Assembly: GCF_042453785.1 (NCBI RefSeq)
Contig: NC_091675.1
Location: forward strand, 21,066,501-21,130,500
DNA from: Malus domestica
Lineage: Eukaryota > Streptophyta > Magnoliopsida > Rosales > Rosaceae
Direction: 5' to 3'
Length of the DNA: 64,000 nucleotides
The first letter of the stretch is position 1. Every line of letters starts with the position of its first letter. This document shows, in pieces, positions 23,450 to 35,721 of the stretch. A model generated the notes under the pieces. That model had not been told where the DNA came from, searched no databases, and saw nothing but the letters and a program-made list of their open reading frames with translations. Position numbers and translations under genes: made by a program.

Positions 23450-23730
23450 AATGGAAGACAACTACAAAAATGCACCAAAACTGCATAAAAAACAGCACCA
23501 AAATAGTACAAAAAAACTGCACCAAAACTGCATAAAACTGCACCAAAAAAATGCAGCAAAACTGCACCAAAAACTGCACAAAACTGCACCAAAACTGCAC
23601 AAAATTGCACCCAAAAATAATGCAACAAAACTGCATAAAAAAATAGCACCAAAAACTACACCAAAACAGAACCAAAAAACTGCAGAAAACAGAACCAAAA
23701 ATCTGCACCAAAAGTGCAGTTAACTTGTAC
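23450..23730. repeat. Low-complexity array of ACTGCACCAAA units
   Basis: ACCAAAACTGCA / ACTGCATAAAA units of 10-14 bp recur about 20 times with A-run variation. Long minus-strand open frames rich in Phe, Cys, Trp and Val are by-products of the repeat and not genes. Confidence 0.85.
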
Positions 23731-23939
23731 CAAACTTGTACCAAAACTGCAACAAATGACAACTACTAAAACTGAGACAACATCCAATGCATCAAAGGGT
23801 TTAAACTTTAAATCCTTATGCATCACATCTACTAAAATTGAACTTGATCACCAATCACAATACTTTACAACCCAATTGAAAGGTTAAGTTTGCCATAATA
23901 CAAACCTATAAGTTATAACCTAGTTGAAAAGTTTAAAAT

Positions 23940-24150
23940 ATAAGTTATATAACATTTATTTATTATATGGTGCGGTTTCGGTTTCGGTGCGGTTTTGAAA
24001 ACCCAAAACCAAAACCAAACCGTTTTGTGTGCCGTGGTTTGGTTTTGAAATCGAAACCGTTTCAAAACCGCAAAACCAAACCGTTTGGTGCGGTTTGATT
24101 CGATTTGTGTTTCGGTTTCGGTTTTCGGTTCCAAGTGCCCACCCCTAATG
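23940..24150. repeat. Repeat remnant with GCGGTTT/AAACCG motifs and hAT-like end
   Basis: CGGTTTCGGTTT, AAACCGTTT and reverse-complement motifs recur densely, and the right edge reads GTGCCCACCCCTAA, like the terminal sequence of a common plant hAT-derived MITE type. I could not find the matching left terminus or a target duplication. Confidence 0.5.
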
Positions 24151-26573
24151 AGCATAATATATACAGATATTTAAAGAACGATGAAGTTTGAATCAAAGGT
24201 GTATAAGGGGCTGTGAAAATGATGGCATTCAAACAAAACTCTGTATGAAAGTAAAGGAATAGAAAAAGAGAAATATGACACATACCATTTGTTTGGTGTT
24301 AACCAATGTGATTCAAGAATGTCCATTAAACCATAAATGACAATAGAAACTGAGGATCAGAAAGAATCAGACAAAATCTCATATTTAAAATCAAAGATCA
24401 AAGCTGCCTAAATACCAAACTATTCATTAAAAAGACTTAAAACTTAAAAATTAGATGAGTACATCACTGAGTTTTGTAAGATCATCTATGTTGAGAAAAC
24501 GTTTAGAACTAAATTTATTAAAGTAACTGATATATTGTGATAGAGCATGAGAGAAACAACATAAATATCTTAGCAGAATGAGTGGATATCAAGGAGAATT
24601 AGATTTATTCAATTTCGATACAAAGAAAATGAATTAATGCAAGAACAACATTTATGCACATTGAGAATGAAATTAACTAATTAACTTACTAACCCCTACT
24701 GTAAATTTCACACCTATGCTAAAAACGGATTTTGTAACCAATATCCCAAAAATGGGGCAAAGGGAAAGAAAAAAAACCTTTGTATGGTATACTGCAGTGT
24801 TATCTATGTAACCAAACTCAACCCAGCAACCTCCTTGTAAACTTGGAAATCTGTTTACAGATTTTATGGCTGCAGAAGAAATTATATCCTGCAGCATTAA
24901 TATCATTAAGACTTAAGTATTTTTCCCAAGTGAATACACATGAAAAGTATCAAAGAGAGAAAGAAGAAAAAATTATCAAAATAAGAACTACACCCGTGTC
25001 CCATAATTTGGGCAGATAGATATTTTGCTACCGAGGCAAAATTCTCAATAACCCAAGCATCAGCCTATCAAATTAAGAAATATTCATAAGGGAAAAAGTA
25101 AGCTTAAACAGGATTTCATATGTATGAACTCACTTTTGACGATTAATTATTCATCCTATTACCAAATAGTTATTGGAAATGGTATAAGTTGTAAAACCTG
25201 ACTCTTATCAAATAGCTGGGATTAAATCTCAAGAAAATTCATTCCCAGAAGTCATTTCTACGCAAGAGTTGTTTCCATGCTTTTTCACCTGGGTTTTCAT
25301 TTCGAGTTCAATTTTTAAAGTAAAAATTTATACCACCCGCATCTACAATGGTAAAAACTAAGGTAGGTACACATCTTAATCAAAGTGAAAAATGATGTCT
25401 AAGGATTATATGTACCATATTTCAGCTAATGATACAACAGCCTCTGAAATCCGTGTTGCAAATTTGGCTATTCAAAAGCCTATGAATTTATAGCCTAAAT
25501 CAGCATCACACTATTAAATCACGTTATTAAATCGGAATAGGAACATTGAAAAACATATGAACTGATGCCCAAGTTTGATTAATCCAACATTAATAGCTAC
25601 CTAATTCAACATTAAGAGTTGATAAGACAGTACATAAATCCCAAATCACAAACGCCCCAAATTTGAACAAAACAAAGATGCCAGATATGGAACCCAAAGA
25701 ACTCATCAGGAAGCCCTGGCTTTCCTGGGTAAGAAATTCTTCAAATCAAAGCAAAAAACCTAAAGATGGTTACCTGAATTCAATAAAAATTAAAATATAA
25801 TTACTCTTAAGCATGCTTTTTTTTTTTTTTTTTGAATCAGAAAAACTTGAAAATATCCCAAACAGTTTCTTACACCTCATGTATTCAATAGAGCTTGAAT
25901 TTCTAAAGGGACAACTTGAAATCATATATGTAAGAGTTGTGTTCCCTCTGGCAGATAAAACTGAGAAAGACAAATCTTTCCAAAATCCTAATAACTTTAC
26001 ATATTATCAATTTCCCAACAAAATACATTGGTTCCAACACTAACAACATAAAAACTTTTAAAATTGCAATCTAAACTAATCTTTTCTCTCTTCCTCTCCC
26101 TATCTGTATTCCCTCTATCACATAAAAGGTAGAAACACAAAGCTTTCTAAAATTCCAACGACTCCTCTCAGTTCTTCCCAAAAAATACAAATCCATTTTA
26201 ATCCAACAATTATCAGTGCATCTCCAAATTGGAAAAAACCAGGACAGAAAACGTACCCGAAAAAAGGACTTTCCGAGCAGCTGAAGACAGCCCACCTAAT
26301 GGGGGCAAAAATGACATTTAACTATACAAAGCAATTCAGCAGCACCTAAACCCCAAACAAATCAAGGGCATTTCCGCCCTTTTACTATTGCTGAACAGTG
26401 CTAAAACTCAACTGAGTTTTAGTATACATAATTTGTTGGGTTCGTTTCTGGTGACGAGGGGATCAAATAAAATTAAGCATCTTGTATAAAGTCTAATTTG
26501 TTGGTTGATGAGTAGATACTTTTACATTGGTGTCTTCATCCATCTCTCAACAAACCAATCTGAAATTACCAAA
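24151..26573. other. AT-rich region; one candidate minus-strand exon; left part of tandem duplication
   Basis: At 24778-24888 the minus strand has 37 codons between a good acceptor (TGCTGCAG) and a GT donor; the stretch reads FPSLQGGCWVEFGYIDNTAV. I do not recognise the family and find no flanking exons, so I do not annotate a gene. From about 25620 to 26573 the sequence is a diverged copy of 28080-29075, the upstream part of the AAA-ATPase duplication. Confidence 0.4.
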
Positions 26574-27600
26574 ATGTTTTCCTTTGATCTAAAAATTCTA
26601 CTCACGGTAGCATCCTCCTTGTTCTCAGCCTATACCTCCGTTGAAGGATCCATGGTGTTGGTCCGTCCCATGGCCAAAAAGCTCATCCCCGTCGTCCGCT
26701 CATACGTCTACTCAAAACTCAAATCCCTTTTCACTCCACTCTCCTTTAACCTCACTTTCATCATTGACGAGCTCTACGGAGTGGCACGCAACCAGGTCTA
26801 TGATACCGCTAAGGTCTACCTCCAAACCATTGGCACCAGTCTTAGCATTCAACGCCTACGAGTCAAAAAAATGCATCGCCAATAGACCATCTGATTTTCC
26901 ATCGACAAAGACGAAGAACTCACCAACACTTTCGATAATGTTAAGCTCAGGTGGCGCTTTAATACCATGGAAACCAAGAAGGGAAGGAATGAGTACTCTA
27001 GGGAAAGTTCGAAGCACCAGTTCTTTGAGCTAACATTTCACCAAAAACACAAAGACATAGTTATGGACGCTTTCTTGCCTTACATGCTTGCTCGGGCAAA
27101 TGCCATTAAAGAAGAGGAGAAGGTTGTGAAGCTTTATTCTCGTCATTTATGTTCGTATGATGACGGCAACAACAGTACTTGGGGATTGATAAACCTAGAG
27201 CATCCTGCTACTTTTGAGACGATGGCGATGGACCCTGAGCTCAAGAAAATGATTGCAGAGGATTTGGACAGGTTTGTGAGGAGCAGGGAGTTTTATAAGA
27301 AGGTGGGGAAGGCTTGGAAAAAGGCTACTTGTTGTATGGTCCTCTCGACACTAGAAATCAAGCTTGATCGCAGCCATGGCTAATTATCTTAAGTTTGATG
27401 TGTATGATTTAAGGCTTACTAATCTTTCCAGTGACTATAAATTGAAGAGGGTGTTGTTGTCTACTACAAATCATTCGATTTTGGTGATTGAGGATATCGA
27501 TTGTTGCAGTGTTGATATACAAAATCGGCAACCAGAGAAACAAAATCAAACTTCTAACACCAAGGTTTTGCTTCAATTCATTCTGTTTTTTGTTACAAAT
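26574..27600 (+). pseudogene. AAA-ATPase (BCS1-type, AAA-ATPase-associated domain), copy 1
   Basis: The N-terminal part reads SAYTSVEGSMVLVRPMAKKL and LTFIIDELYGVARNQVYDTA, the AAA-ATPase-associated domain of plant AAA-ATPases of the At2g18193/At3g50940 type, which resemble BCS1 and are mostly membrane-anchored. After a stop at 26883 the text continues in another frame with FELTFHQKHKDIVMDAFLPY and INLEHPATFETMAMDPELKK. At the Walker A region (27325-27375) there is a frameshift, the expected GPPGTGKS is damaged, and a second frame change restores IAAMANYLKFDVYD. Walker B is present as ILVIEDIDC. Similarity ends near 27600, so the sensor and C-terminal parts are missing. It is not functional as read. 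Confidence 0.85.
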
Positions 27601-29075
27601 GATATTTATGTAAACACCAAGATGCTATACAACATACGTCATTTGATCCAAAAGCAAAAGTGGCAATTCTGGATGAGGCGCCACAAACAGGTCAGGCTTA
27701 AACATTATCTCATTCTGTATATATGCCAAAATCATTTTGTGTTCATGAACCATTATCTAATTCTTATTCAATGCACAAATAATAAATATACAAATCTGTT
27801 AACCTTGAGTTGACTCTCGACATGTGCTCGGAAGAGGACTCTTCCAACATCCTGAAATCATGTCAAGAGTTAAAAAGGAGCAAGGAAAAACTAAGGTAAG
27901 AGCTCTGTAAGTCAATTCAGAGCACATAAAAATTTAAATTCTTTAATAAAAAACCCAAAGAGAAAAGCTGAAATTATATACCTCAAGCACAAACAGCTTG
28001 GAAGCCTACACACAATAGCCCCAAAAAATGAAGACCACCGTTTCTTGAAAATAAAAAGGGAACCAAATCATAAAACAATAAATTTTAATTCATTTACAAA
28101 TCCCAAACTACAAAAGCCCCAGATTTAAACAAAAGAAACCACCCATTTCACATCTCGAAGAACTCACCAATGAACCCTAGAAATTCCTTCAAATCAAATC
28201 CAAAAACTGATCATGAGTACCTGAATTGAATAAAAATTAAAATACAATCAATTAACTGTTAACCATTTTTTTCCCCAATAAAAAAAAAGTAAAAAAAAAA
28301 CCTTCAAAACACCCCAAACGATCCCAAATTCTCAAATCCGTTCAAAGAAACTTACCATGAAATCACAGCAACTTCACAAATCCTCTTCATATCTGCACCA
28401 AAAATAACGAAAAAGAAGTGCAATCAGCCCAAGAAACAAAAGATTAGTAGAAACAAACCAAGAAAATCAAGTATGGGAGAAAAATTAACCATTATCATTT
28501 CTCCTTTTTTTAATTTTCACACAAAAAATTGAACCAAAAACGAAAGAGCACCCAAATATAACAATTCCTTTATTGCAAAGAGCTGATAACTCATACAACT
28601 CTCAGACTAAGGCAGGAAATTAGTATTAAAACTAACGATTGAATTACAAAGTGAAGAGATGAGGTAAGTTCTCCTGAGTTGTACGAATGAAGTAGCCATT
28701 ATCCAGTACCAACGAAGAAAGATGAAGACAGAAAACAGAACGGCAGACGATGGAACCCGAGGTATGCGAGAGAGGAAAGAGGAAAGGCAAAGAAATGCGC
28801 AGAATGATTATGCTTCCCGTTTGACAGCAAAACAAAAGTGGCAAAGTTGAAATAATAACAAAAAAGCAGGGCAAAACTGGGAGCACACTGTTAATGAACA
28901 GTAACTTGTGTGTTGAGTTTTAGTATATGTATAATTTGTTGGGTTCGTTTGTGGTGACAAGGGGATCAAATAAAATTAAGCATCTTGTATAAAGTCTAAT
29001 TTGTTGGTTGATGAGAGATACTTTTACATTGGTGTCTTCATCCATCTCTCAACAAACCAATCTGAAATTACCAAA
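27601..29075. other. Spacer between AAA-ATPase copies; right half duplicates 25.62-26.57 kb
   Basis: No gene is supported. From about 28080 the sequence (CAAATCCCAAACTACAAA...; CCTGAATTGAATAAAAATTA) parallels 25640-25800, and the last 150 bp before the copy 2 start are nearly identical to those before copy 1. Minus-strand 28644-28886 is an open frame without recognisable features. Confidence 0.5.
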
Positions 29076-30383
29076 ATGTTTTCCTTTGATCCAAAAATTC
29101 TATTCACGGTAGCATCCTCCTCGTTCTCAGCCTATACCTTCGTTGCAGGATCCATGGTGTTGGTCCGTCCCATGGCTAAAAAGCTCATCCCCGCCGTCTG
29201 CTCATACATCTACTCAAAACTCAAATCCCTTTTCACTTCACTCTCCTCTAACCTCACTTTCATCATTGACGAGCTCTATGGAGAGGCATGCAACCAGGTC
29301 TATGATGCCGCTGAGGTCTACCTCTAAACCATTGGCACCAGTCCCGGCACTCAACGCCTCCGAGTCGGAAAAACGCATCGCCAATAGACCATCTGATTTT
29401 CCATCAACAAAGACGAAGAACTCACAACACTTTCGATAATGTTAAGCTCAGGTGGCGCTTTAATGTCATGGAAACCAAGAAGGGAAGGTAGGAGTACTCC
29501 AGGGAAAGTTCAAAGAACCAGTTTTTTGAGCTGACATTTCACCAAAAACACAAAGACATAGTGATGGACACCTTCTTGCCTTACATGCTTGCTCGGGCAA
29601 ATGCCATTAAAGAAGATGAGAAGGTTGTGAAGCTTTATTCTCGTCATTTATGTTCGTATGATGATGGCAACAACAATACTTGGGGATTGATATACCTAGA
29701 GCACCCTTCTACTTTTGAGACGATGGCGATGGACCATAAGCTCAAGAAAATGATTGCAGAGGATTTGGACAGGTTTGTGAGGAGCAGGGAGTTTTACAAG
29801 AAGGTGGGGAAGGCTTGGAAAAAGGCTACTTGTTGTATGGTCCTCCTGGCACTGGAAATCGAGTTTGATCACAGTCATGGCTAATTATCTTAAGTTTGAT
29901 GTGTATGATTTGGGGCTTATTAATCTTTCCACTGACTATAAATTGAAGAGGGTGTTGTTGTGTACTATAAATCGTTCGATTTTGGTGATTGAGGATATCG
30001 ATTGCTACAGTGTTGATATACAAAATCGGCAATCAGAGAAACAAAATCAAACATCTAACACCAAGGTTTTGCTTCAATTCCTTCTGTTTTTTGTTACAAA
30101 TGATATTCTTAGTTATCTTTTTTTCTTTTAACGAGCATTGACATATCACGTGGTGTTATAATGATCGTAGTTGGTGTCACTCTCGGGCTTATTGAACTTT
30201 ATAGATGGTTTGTTGTCGAGCTTTGGCGACGAGAGAATTCTTGTATTCACCACCAACAAGAAGGATCGACTTGACCCTGCATTGCTGCGTCCTAGTCGAA
30301 TGGATGTGCACATACACATGTTCTATTGCACGATAAGCGAGTTCAAGCTTTTAGCCTCTAACTACCTTGCCTTGTCCAGGTAA
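29076..30383 (+). pseudogene. AAA-ATPase (BCS1-type), copy 2, 5' portion
   Basis: Closely similar to copy 1 over 29076-30090, with the same frameshift near the Walker A region and a stop at 29325. It keeps more of the AAA module: 30171-30383 reads SLSGLLNFIDGLLSSFGDER, ILVFTTNKKDRLDPALLRPS and RMDVHIHMFYCTISEFKLLA, the arginine-finger/sensor region of this family. Shared defects with copy 1 imply that at least some damage predates the duplication. The C-terminal end is separated by a 5.3-kb copia insertion (see 35722-35916). A 30-bp stretch near 30348 is repeated at about 30417. Confidence 0.85.
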
Positions 30384-31956
30384 ACCCTTTTGCCATTAAC
30401 TTACGCCTTGTACCTGTCTATTGCACGACAAGCGGGTTCAGGCTTTCAACTTGCATTGCTTCTGTCCATTTTGGATCTTTCAAGGCTCATTCCACTCTGA
30501 TGGGTATTTTGAAGATTTCCATCTGTTGAACAAATGCACAATATTGCGGTGAAAGTCGATGAGTGACATAGTTGGCAACGGAGTAGATGATTTTCTGCAT
30601 TCGGCCTACTTGGGTCATCGTTAATGTCCACCAGATTTTGCCTGAGGCTTGAATCATTATTCACTTCATTGGGCCCACTTGGGCTCTTAGCAATATCATA
30701 TTTTTTTGCCCTTTTGGGCTGGCAAATTCTAGGCATTTACGTCGCCCACTAGTGGTGGTGCCATTTGGACTATGACTGTCACGGTCAAGCAACCCATTTA
30801 GGGAATGTACACTATCTTCTACGCTTAATTCTTCATTATACCGATCATCGATTAAGGTTTGCTCCCCCTGAGGAGTATGGTTGGGAGGAAAAAAATAACT
30901 CGTCTTCAGAAAAGGTAACATCCATGGTCATATACGTATGTCAAGTGGATGGATGATAACAGCAATAGCCCTTTTGTTGAGGACTAAATCCAAGGAACAT
31001 GCACCGCACCGCACATCGATCAAGTTTGCTTTGTTGATTTTTGTGAAGGTGAATGTATGCCACACAACCAAAAACCCGTGGTTCTAGGTAAAGGGTGGAC
31101 GAGAGCGAATCATGATCGGCAAGCATGGCCAAAGGTGTTCTAAAAGAGAGTACACGCAATAGCATCCGGTTCATGAGATAAATAGCATAGGTTACTGCAT
31201 CTGCCCAATATGTCTTGGGCGCATAACCACCAATAAGAAGGGCACAGGTAATCTCAAGGATGTGCCAGTTTTTTCGTTCAGCAAAGCCATTTTGCTGTGG
31301 AGTCTGAGGGCATGTAGTTTCATGGAGAATACCCGTTTCTGTGAAAAAACTGAGAAAAATCCTGATTCATATACTCACCATCATTGTTTGACCGAAGCAC
31401 TTTATTAGGGAGTGAATTGAGTATTGACCATGTGATAAAACTTTTTGAAGATTTCACCCGCATCGCTTTTATTTTTCATGAGGTACAACCAAGTCATTCT
31501 AGTGCAGTCATCAACAAAGGTTACAAACCAATGCACACCATGCTAAGTAGTAACCAGAGATGGCCCCCACACATCCGAATGAATTAACTCAAAAGGAATC
31601 GTTCTTTTATTCATACTCAAAGAATAAGAAGCTCGATGGCTTTTAGCTAATGTGCAAACATTACACTTTAACGAAGAATAAAAAATATTCCTAAATAATA
31701 ACGGAAGTAATTTTTTCAAATAACCAAAGGAGGCATGACTTAGCGATGATGCCATAACTGGACAGTCTTCAACTTTTCATTGTCATGACCTTGAACTTGA
31801 TGAACACAGCCCTGTCCAACATCATCAACATGGTCTAACCCTCTTCTCTTAGTATCACGCCGCCCAATGATCACCTGAGTCTGGATATTCTGAAGTAAAC
31901 AGAAAGACGAAAACATTACCACAACACAATTTAATTGCTTGGTGACTTGTCCCACA

Positions 31957-33900
31957 CACTGTTCTAAAAATCCTCGACTATCGCCCCTTAAGCGCTAGGC
32001 GGGTGGCCACCACCCCGATTAATGCCTAGGTGTTTGGAAATTAAGAAAAATGCGCCTAGGCACCAGCTTAGGATGCTATTCGCTTAGACAGAAAATAGAT
32101 AACTTCAATTTTGCATATTATTTTTTTGGGTTAATCTCTGTTTACTACTCTGAAGTTTCGTGATTTTCAACATTTGGTACATGAAGTTTTTTTCATCTCA
32201 GAGTCATACCTCAAGTCTTAATTTTGGGACAGTTTCATACATCCGTTAAGTTTTTCGTTAGAAATTCTGTTAACTAATGACGTGGCACCCACGTGGACAA
32301 TAATTGAGCGCCACATGTCAATATGGGCCTATTTCAATATTAAAAAATTAAAAAAAATACAAAAAAAAAACATAACCTTCCCTCACCCCCCGCACCCTTT
32401 CCCTCTTTATCTTTTTTCCCTAGCCTTCGCCATTATTGTGCTGCTAGTAGGTTGAATTGGAGATCTGAGATTTGGTGCATATCAAGAAAGCACAACAGCA
32501 CGAGGACAGACAGCAAGATGCAGTGCAGCAGCAGGCAGAAGCACGGTGAAAATTTGTGCAGGAGTAGGGCTTAGGAAAATCTGTGCAGCGGCGTTCCACG
32601 GCAAGATATGAGAGATGGCTGTGGAATTAGGGTCTGTGCAATTTATAGACCTAAGAGAATCAAATTGAAGGAAGTATGTCAAAGGGAATCGAGGAATTCA
32701 GAAGGGAAAGAAAGCAAAATTGAAGGAAATCATAAAGGAAAATCAAAAGGCAAAATTGATGGTGGCGTGATGAAAAGCAAAACAACTTGGGATGCCTGCA
32801 CGTGGTCACTCCAAAGAAGATCAGCTCCTTTTTAAGTGTGAGGGAAGAAATCCTCACAGAAGTCTAACCTAAATCCCAGCACCTCACCCAAATCCCACCC
32901 CACCCAAATCCCAGCACCTCTCAATTTTCCATCAATTTGACCCATTTGGGACTGGGAGCCAAATTGGACTAGGAGTTGGAATTAGAGGTTTCAGGGGAAA
33001 TGGGAAAGACCCAGATGGCAATCTGATTCACCATTGGAGATAGAACCGGATATGGGTATTTGCACAGTGTAGAGCTCAGATTCGTTCACAATCGAGCTAT
33101 TGCAGAAGAAGGCTTGAGGTTTGGACTTGCAGGCGACAACGTTGGCCAACGTCCACACATTCTGGCAGAAGCTAGTGACCTCGGCTAGGATCAGAAGGGA
33201 GAGAATGGCGGTTGCGCTATGCGAGGCGACGCATCGGCATGTGAGGAAGATGAAGAGAGTGATGAGGACGACGGCGGGGGTGCTGTGGGCGAGGAGATCA
33301 GAGGCATGGAATTGGAGAAGAGAGAACAGAGAAGGGAGGGAAGGGTGAGGGTTGCAAAAGAAAGAAGGGAGGGAGAGGGTGCGGGGGTGAGGGACAAGTG
33401 GGAAATTTTTTATTTTTTTTTAATATTGAAGTGGACTCATATTGACACCTGGCGCTCAATTATTGTCCACGTGGGCACCAAGTCATCAATTAACAGAATT
33501 TCTAACGGAAAACTTAACGGATGTATGAAACTGTCCCAAAATTAAGACTTGAGGTATGACTCTGGGATGAAAAAAACTTCATGTACCAAATGTTGAAAAC
33601 CACGAAACTTCAAGGTAGTAAACAAAGATTAACCCTATTTTTTTTCAATAAATTGTAAGAGACTTGTTGAATACTTAAATGAACACACATTATATGCTTG
33701 TTCCCCATGTTTTCATTATGTTCCAATACTTAATAATATATATGTGAATTGATTTTGTAGTTTATGATGAAATTATATATTTTTTAAATATAAACAAACA
33801 CTTATTTACACGAAATATAATATATTTATTTAAATCAGCCTAGTCTGCCTAGGCCCCCGCCTAGCCGCCCAACTACTGCCTAGCGTCTTTTAGAACTTTG
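31957..33900. mobile_element. hAT-type MITE (about 427 bp of its own) with 8-bp duplication GTCCCACA
   Basis: GTCCCACA occurs at 31949-31956 and 33901-33908. The ends are CACTGTTCTAAAAA and, reversed, CAAAGTTCTAAAAG, with subterminal GCTAGGCG/CGCCTAG motifs on both sides. When the insertion and one duplication are disregarded, the copia reading frame is continuous across the site, which confirms the boundaries. Most of the length is the Mutator-like element inserted at 32128-33635. Confidence 0.85.
32128..33635. mobile_element. Non-autonomous Mutator-like element, 1508 bp, long terminal inverted repeats
   Basis: The ends are GGGTTAATCT and AGATTAACCC, opening inverted repeats of about 215 bp (32128-32342 and 33421-33635) that match almost base for base. 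TATTTTTTT, a 9-bp target duplication typical of MULEs, flanks it at 32119-32127 and 33636-33644. The 1.08-kb interior has no transposase. It is GC-richer, with open frames at 32608-32835 and 33121-33348 (+), and may be captured host sequence, as in Pack-MULEs, but I do not recognise the source. Confidence 0.9.
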
Positions 33901-35721
33901 GTCCCACAGATAATAAATGGCTATAAAATATAGGGACGAGTAAACTGTTGTGTAAAGAGAGAGTAGGAGTGAATGCAATTGAACCTGCCCCTGTGGCCGG
34001 GGCAACACTTCCATTTGTAGTGAGAATACTATCCCGTGAGGGTGTTGTTGTGGAATTTAAAAGAGTATGGTCAAAAGTCATGTGATTAGTAGCACCGGAG
34101 TCAATAATCTAACCTGTATTAGGATTACCTGGATCGTCGGTTTGTTATTACAAGGAAATTAAATTTAATAGGGATAGCTGTTAGGCCAAGTTGTTTAGGT
34201 CCAATTCTACAATCTGCTTAAAGTCTGCAGATGGGCCCAAGGTGTTTCCTTCACTGACGTCAGCGTTGTTGCTAGTGCCTCCACTTGATTGCTGCCCTAC
34301 CTAACTTTGGGCTTTAGGCTCAGCCAGCCCAACACGGTGAATAGAAGTACCTGGTCCGCTGGAAATCAGGGTCGTAAGCCCAGGGCCAAAGTCTGCCACC
34401 TTGGCTTTCGCGGCTCTTCTATTCGGTTTTCCCTGACCTCGTTTTTTTCTACGCTCTAGGAACCACTACTGGTAGCCGTGAATTTCAAAGCACGTCTCTT
34501 TTTTATGGTGAGTTCCATTGCAGTGTATACATCGAAGTTTGTCTTTTTCTACGTCCTCTAATTCACGTAGAGAACGTGATGGCCCGAATAAAGGTTTGTT
34601 GATCATGGTCATAGATAGGCCACTATCACTTTCCTTTCCTCCAAGCATGGTGGTTTTTCTTTGTGCTTTACGCCGAATGGTGTTAAAGCACTATTCTATT
34701 CCAGGGATAGGCTTCATTCAAAAGAGAGTGTTGGGAACTGCATCCAATGAGTCATCTAGTCCTACAAGAAAATCATACACCCTATCTTTTTGAAGATCCT
34801 CTTTTCTGCTTCTCAAATCAGTAACATATATCATTCTATTTGGACGTCGTTTGTCTAACTCTTGCCACATGCCTTTTAGTTATGCGAAGTATAGATTTAT
34901 TAGGCATCCATTCTGTTTTATCCTTGTTGCTTTGCATCTCAACTCGTAATTCTGAGATTTGTCAGCCCCATCATAGAACATATGAGTAACGTTTTCCCAA
35001 ATATTATGAGCAGTCAATAAGTTGATAAATAGCCCTATAAGATGCAGCTCCATGGTTTTCAGTAACCAACCCTGCACGATAGCATCCTCTGTATGCCATT
35101 AGAAAAACCAGGATCGGTTTCTTCCACAGCCGAAATCTTCCCATTGAGATATCCCATCTTGTGTCAAACCTGCAGCATGAACCTCCATTATCTTTGACCA
35201 AATTTTGTAGTTTGAATCCCTTAACTTGAATCCAAAAGGCAAAGCACCCAGATTGGACATTGGAGCTGGACCTACAATGGGAAACCCAACTTCTTGTTCA
35301 TCCATTTAGAGCGGCATGATAATTGTACTTTTGTGGTTTTGTTCTATGGTATGGAAGTCTGGCCAAAGCTGCGATGCCTTTCATCTTTGTAGAAACAACG
35401 TCCAGTCTTTTCTATCTTTTTTGTCTGAAACTTGGCACAATGAATTTATTTCAGTCTCTTGTTTTGAGACCTACCTTGTTTTCTTTGATCAAAATTGTTG
35501 TGGTTTTGTTTTGTTGTGGACGACTTGGGTTTAGAGGAAGAGATAGGCCAAAACCTCTCTGATACCAAGATAAAATTGTAGTTTAGAGTTCTAATAATTC
35601 TTGTTATTCTTCTCCCGTTGGGAGGTAATATATATATAACTCCAAAACTTGTGATACAAGGAATTTTAAAGGAAATACAACCAAAGTAGGAAACACACTT
35701 ATATTCCTAACCCTCTTAGGA

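Larger units (their letters stand above)
30440..35575 (-). mobile_element. Ty1/copia element, 5' part, truncated and nested-into
   Basis: Read on the minus strand: a primer-binding site TGGTATCAGAGAGG at about 35561-35574 (initiator-tRNA type); Gag from about 35305 (SNLGALPFGFKLRDSNYKIW) with a CCHC knuckle CIHCNGTHHKKETC near 34550; protease/linker (MTFDHTLLNSTTTPS) at 34081; gag-pre-integrase (HASFGYLKK, CNVCTLAKSHRASY); integrase with HSDVWGPS near 31570 and FGCVAYIHLHK near 31040; and only the start of reverse transcriptase (ALKDPKWTEAM) near 30490. The rest of pol and the 3' LTR are missing. Several frameshifts are present. It lies inside AAA-ATPase copy 2 and is itself interrupted at 31957-33900. 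Confidence 0.85.

Noticed and set aside
23416-23762. Minus-strand open frames (78-104 codons) rich in Phe, Cys and Val, looking like membrane proteins
   Set aside because: They are translations of a short tandem repeat; several frames are open at once with the same periodic composition.
27364-27813. 149-codon frame as a separate gene
   Set aside because: Its first 75 codons are AAA-ATPase sequence after the damaged Walker A; the remainder is non-homologous read-through.
33191-33397. Ser/Pro-rich minus-strand frame in the MULE interior
   Set aside because: Overlaps an equally open plus-strand frame; composition is driven by GA-rich text, so neither is supported as a gene.
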